Source: an uncultured Bacteroidales bacterium (GTDB taxonomy: Bacteria > Bacteroidota > Bacteroidia > Bacteroidales > Paludibacteraceae). From it: a DNA stretch of 64,000 nt. The DNA lies in assembly GCA_946406195.1 (NCBI GenBank), contig CAMJJT010000004.1, positions 1 through 64,000 on the forward strand, read 5' to 3'. How positions within the stretch are numbered: position 1 is the stretch's first letter; each line of letters begins with the position of its first letter. The translations under genes and the position numbers were made by a program. This document shows, in pieces, positions 61,983-64,000 of this stretch. Under the pieces are notes generated by a model, which did not search any database, was not told the origin of the DNA, and saw only the letters and a list, made by a program, of their open reading frames with translations.

Positions 61983-62546
61983 TTATCCGAATCTTCTGTG
62001 CAGCGTCACGATGAACTGCTGATACGAGTTACTCTCGGTGTCCCATTGGAAATGTTTGCCGATATACTCCATCGCCTCGTCGAACGAACTCAAAGCGTTC
62101 AGCTCGGTCAGGGTACGTTGCATCAGTTCGGCGTTCTGACCAAAGAGTTCACGTTGGTACAAGAACCGATCGCCCAGCGAGATGGCCTGGCGGATGTCAT
62201 CCACCGCCTTGCCATATACGGCGGCTTTGGGAGAGGCCGTTTCTTGGGGCTCCTCAACCGCAGGCTCTTCTTTCGCAGGCTCCTCCTCTACCGCGGGAAC
62301 TTCCGGAGTTTCGGGAATCACCGGTTCCGGCTCCTTCGTGATTTCGGTATCACGTGATTCCGGAATCTCGATGGGTTTCTCGACAACAGGAGCCGGTATT
62401 TCGACGATCTTTTCAACGACCTTCTCTACCACTTTCTCTACCACTTGCGGCTCAGGTAACGGACGGTTTTTCAACTCCGCTACCTCAGCCTCCAATGTGG
62501 CGATTCGAGCCTCTAATTGTTCAAAATATTTAATTACTTCTTCCAT
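61983..62546 (-). CDS. Acidic coiled-coil protein of unknown function (187 aa)
   Basis: An N-terminal coiled coil (EEVIKYFEQLEARIATLEAEVAEL), a long low-complexity acidic/Pro linker (VEKVVEKVVEKIVEIPAPVVEKPIEIPES ... EEPAKEEPAVEEPQE), and a compact C-terminal domain (AVDDIRQAISLGDRFLYQRELFGQNAELMQRTLTELNALSSFDEAMEYIGKHFQWD). No signal peptide. Proteins with this ELFGQNAELM-type tail are widespread hypothetical proteins in Bacteroidales as far as I recall; function unknown. It lies between rsmI and a peptide transporter. Confidence 0.75.
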   Translation of the reverse strand: MEEVIKYFEQLEARIATLEAEVAELKNRPLPEPQVVEKVVEKVVEKIVEIPAPVVEKPIEIPESRDTEITKEPEPVIPETPEVPAVEEEPAKEEPAVEEPQETASPKAAVYGKAVDDIRQAISLGDRFLYQRELFGQNAELMQRTLTELNALSSFDEAMEYIGKHFQWDTESNSYQQFIVTLHRRFG

Positions 62547-62549
62547 AGT

Positions 62550-62586
62550 TTTCGACTAATGACTAACGACTAACGACCAACGACTA
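62550..62586 (-). repeat. Tandem repeat at the POT-transporter stop
   Basis: GTTAGTCGTTAGTCATTAGTC-type units (minus strand), at least four copies of about 7 bases. Confidence 0.85.
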
Positions 62587-64000
62587 TTTCGTCGCGTCCT
62601 CGAGTTTGCCCATCATTGCGAACATGAAGATCGCTGCAATCAGACAAACGCCGATGAATACGCTCCAAACGAGCCACAACGGTAAATTACCCCAGAGGAA
62701 TCCACCTACCGAAACGAGGAAGTTACCCAGTGCGGTAGCTACGAACCAGCCACCCATCATCATTCCTTTATACTGAGGAGGTGCTACTTTGCTCACAAAC
62801 GAGATACCCATTGGGCTGAGCAGCAACTCACCAAAGGTCAGAACCAGATACGTCAGAATCAGCACGTTCGAGTTCACCATCATCGGGCTCTCACCAGCCT
62901 CCAGAGCTGCCTCTTGTGCGTTCGGCGTTAACAGACCTACCGAGCAGAAAGCCATCACAGCATATGCAGCTGCAGCCACGAGCATACCGTACGCAATCTT
63001 ACGCGGCGCACTCGGCTCTTTGCCTTTCGCTGCCAGCGAACCGAAGATAGCCATACTAACCGGCGTCAAAGCAACGACATAGAAGGGGTTGAACTGCTGG
63101 AAGATAGGAGCGGTAATCCCCATCTCGGCAGGGTGGTTCAGGTATTGGAAACCCAGCACACACAATACCACAACACCAACACAACTCCAGATCATTTTTG
63201 CCTTGCGTTCACCCTCGCCGAAGATTCCAAACAGCGCGTAAACACCGATGGCAACCAGAACTAAGTTCCAAATATTGAATAGCATCGTTTGTGCGCCGGT
63301 TACTACCGGATTAACAAACTTATCTGCGAAATAGGTCAGCGTCAAACCGTTCTGGTGGAATGCCATCCAGAAGAAAATCACTACCGCGAATACGAGACAA
63401 AGAGCTACGATACGTTTCTTGGTCTGCTCAGGACTTAATTCATCTACTTTCTGACCACTCGCAGCAGCCTGCTTGGCGGTGTTCTCCACGTGCTTGAACC
63501 AAGGGCGGCAAGCGTAATAAATAGCGATACTCAAAATCAGCGAAGCGCAAGCCACAGCGAACGCAAAGTGATAACTGTCATTCACGCTCACGCCTAAACT
63601 CTCCTGTGCCCACGCCATGATTTTTACAGCTGCCGTCGGAGCAAACATAGCGCCGATATTGATTGCCATGTAGAACAGAGAGAAAGCAGCGTCACGACGG
63701 TCTGAGTACTTCGGATCGTCGTATAAGTTACCTACCATCACTTGCAAGTTACCCTTGAAGAGACCCGTTCCGAACGAGATCAGCACCAACGCACCGATCA
63801 TGCCGGACATAGCAACAGCCGTACTGCCGTACTCAACACCTCCCATCGGGATAGCCAAAAGCACGTAGCCCAGGAACATAATAATGATACCGATCGTCAC
63901 GCATTTACCGTAACCGATTTTGTCAGCGATGATACCACCGATCAACGGCAGAAAATACACGAACGCCAAGAATGTGGAATAGATAGCACCTGCTGCACCT
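62584..64000 (-). CDS. POT-family peptide/proton symporter (partial)
   Basis: A proton-dependent oligopeptide transporter (MFS-type) cut by the window edge. The frame runs open to the last base; the track's start at 63969 is an in-frame TTG that codes Leu, and GAAGAIYSTFLAFVYF reads straight on, so the N-terminal helix is missing. Visible are FLPLIGGIIADKIGYGKC, FKGNLQVMVGNLYDDPKYSDRRDAAFSLFYMAINIGAMFAP (the PTR2 signature), and a C-terminal LLSPMGISFVSKVAPPQYKGMMMGGWFV. It imports di- and tripeptides, a fitting partner to secreted proteases, but no operon link exists. Confidence 0.92.
   Translation of the reverse strand, partial: GAAGAIYSTFLAFVYFLPLIGGIIADKIGYGKCVTIGIIIMFLGYVLLAIPMGGVEYGSTAVAMSGMIGALVLISFGTGLFKGNLQVMVGNLYDDPKYSDRRDAAFSLFYMAINIGAMFAPTAAVKIMAWAQESLGVSVNDSYHFAFAVACASLILSIAIYYACRPWFKHVENTAKQAAASGQKVDELSPEQTKKRIVALCLVFAVVIFFWMAFHQNGLTLTYFADKFVNPVVTGAQTMLFNIWNLVLVAIGVYALFGIFGEGERKAKMIWSCVGVVVLCVLGFQYLNHPAEMGITAPIFQQFNPFYVVALTPVSMAIFGSLAAKGKEPSAPRKIAYGMLVAAAAYAVMAFCSVGLLTPNAQEAALEAGESPMMVNSNVLILTYLVLTFGELLLSPMGISFVSKVAPPQYKGMMMGGWFVATALGNFLVSVGGFLWGNLPLWLVWSVFIGVCLIAAIFMFAMMGKLEDATK

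Noticed and set aside
63969-63969. Start of the POT transporter at 63969
   Set aside because: It is a TTG in the middle of an open frame that runs to the window end; the first helix is missing, so the gene is partial.

Overview
The window reads as a chromosomal segment of a Bacteroidales bacterium from a gut-like, polysaccharide-using lineage; genus cannot be fixed. The evidence is the Bacteroidetes promoter architecture (TTTG, 20 bp, TAnnTTTG) in front of nine transcripts, weak Shine-Dalgarno signals, a Bacteroidetes-type Wzi capsule protein, a DUF4861/GH28 pectin pair, several large secreted repeat proteins and three M6-family metalloproteases. I see no tRNA, rRNA, CRISPR array, transposase or phage gene.

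Layout: 1-4.9 kb is the end of rpoB and all of rpoC, closed by a bidirectional terminator. 4.9-5.3 kb is non-coding and holds a structured element that looks like a minus-strand small RNA or a small insertion. 5.3-15.9 kb is a giant secreted protein (3345 aa) plus a small protein with a C-terminal membrane tail. 16-19 kb has a membrane-bound AraC regulator and grpE-dnaJ. 19-22.5 kb has two outer-membrane barrel proteins. On the minus strand 33.1-22.4 kb is a long run: MlaE/MlaF-type lipid transport, a stand-alone protease-propeptide-like protein, an M6 protease, exonuclease III, lptB, a kelch lipoprotein, then envelope glycan genes (Wzi, GT2, a GT2-Kdo-kinase fusion, O-antigen ligase). 33.2-51.7 kb is a secreted-protein island: a 787-aa repeat protein, two further M6 proteases in an operon with an S26-type peptidase and a PqqD protein, an 864-aa and a 2437-aa repeat protein, and a 44-aa peptide missing from the ORF track. 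64-51.8 kb (minus) holds a POT transporter (cut by the window end), a coiled-coil protein, rsmI, two flippases, riboflavin synthase, two FKBP isomerases, truA, and a pectin pair (GH28 polygalacturonase and DUF4861 lipoprotein).

Three themes stand out. (1) Seven large secreted proteins end in the same short C-terminal motif (K-x-hydrophobic-x-N-G-x-x-x-I ... Y/F-x-x-x-G-x-x-V/I), which looks like a shared terminal signal. (2) M6 proteases with a common propeptide are accompanied by a secreted protein made of the propeptide alone, abutting one protease gene in the same reading frame. (3) Many spacers are filled with a locus-specific short tandem repeat, and similar repeats run in frame into genes, including grpE, riboflavin synthase and several signal peptides. 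Two candidate small RNAs with promoters and terminators lie at 4.9-5.1 kb and 33.25-33.39 kb.
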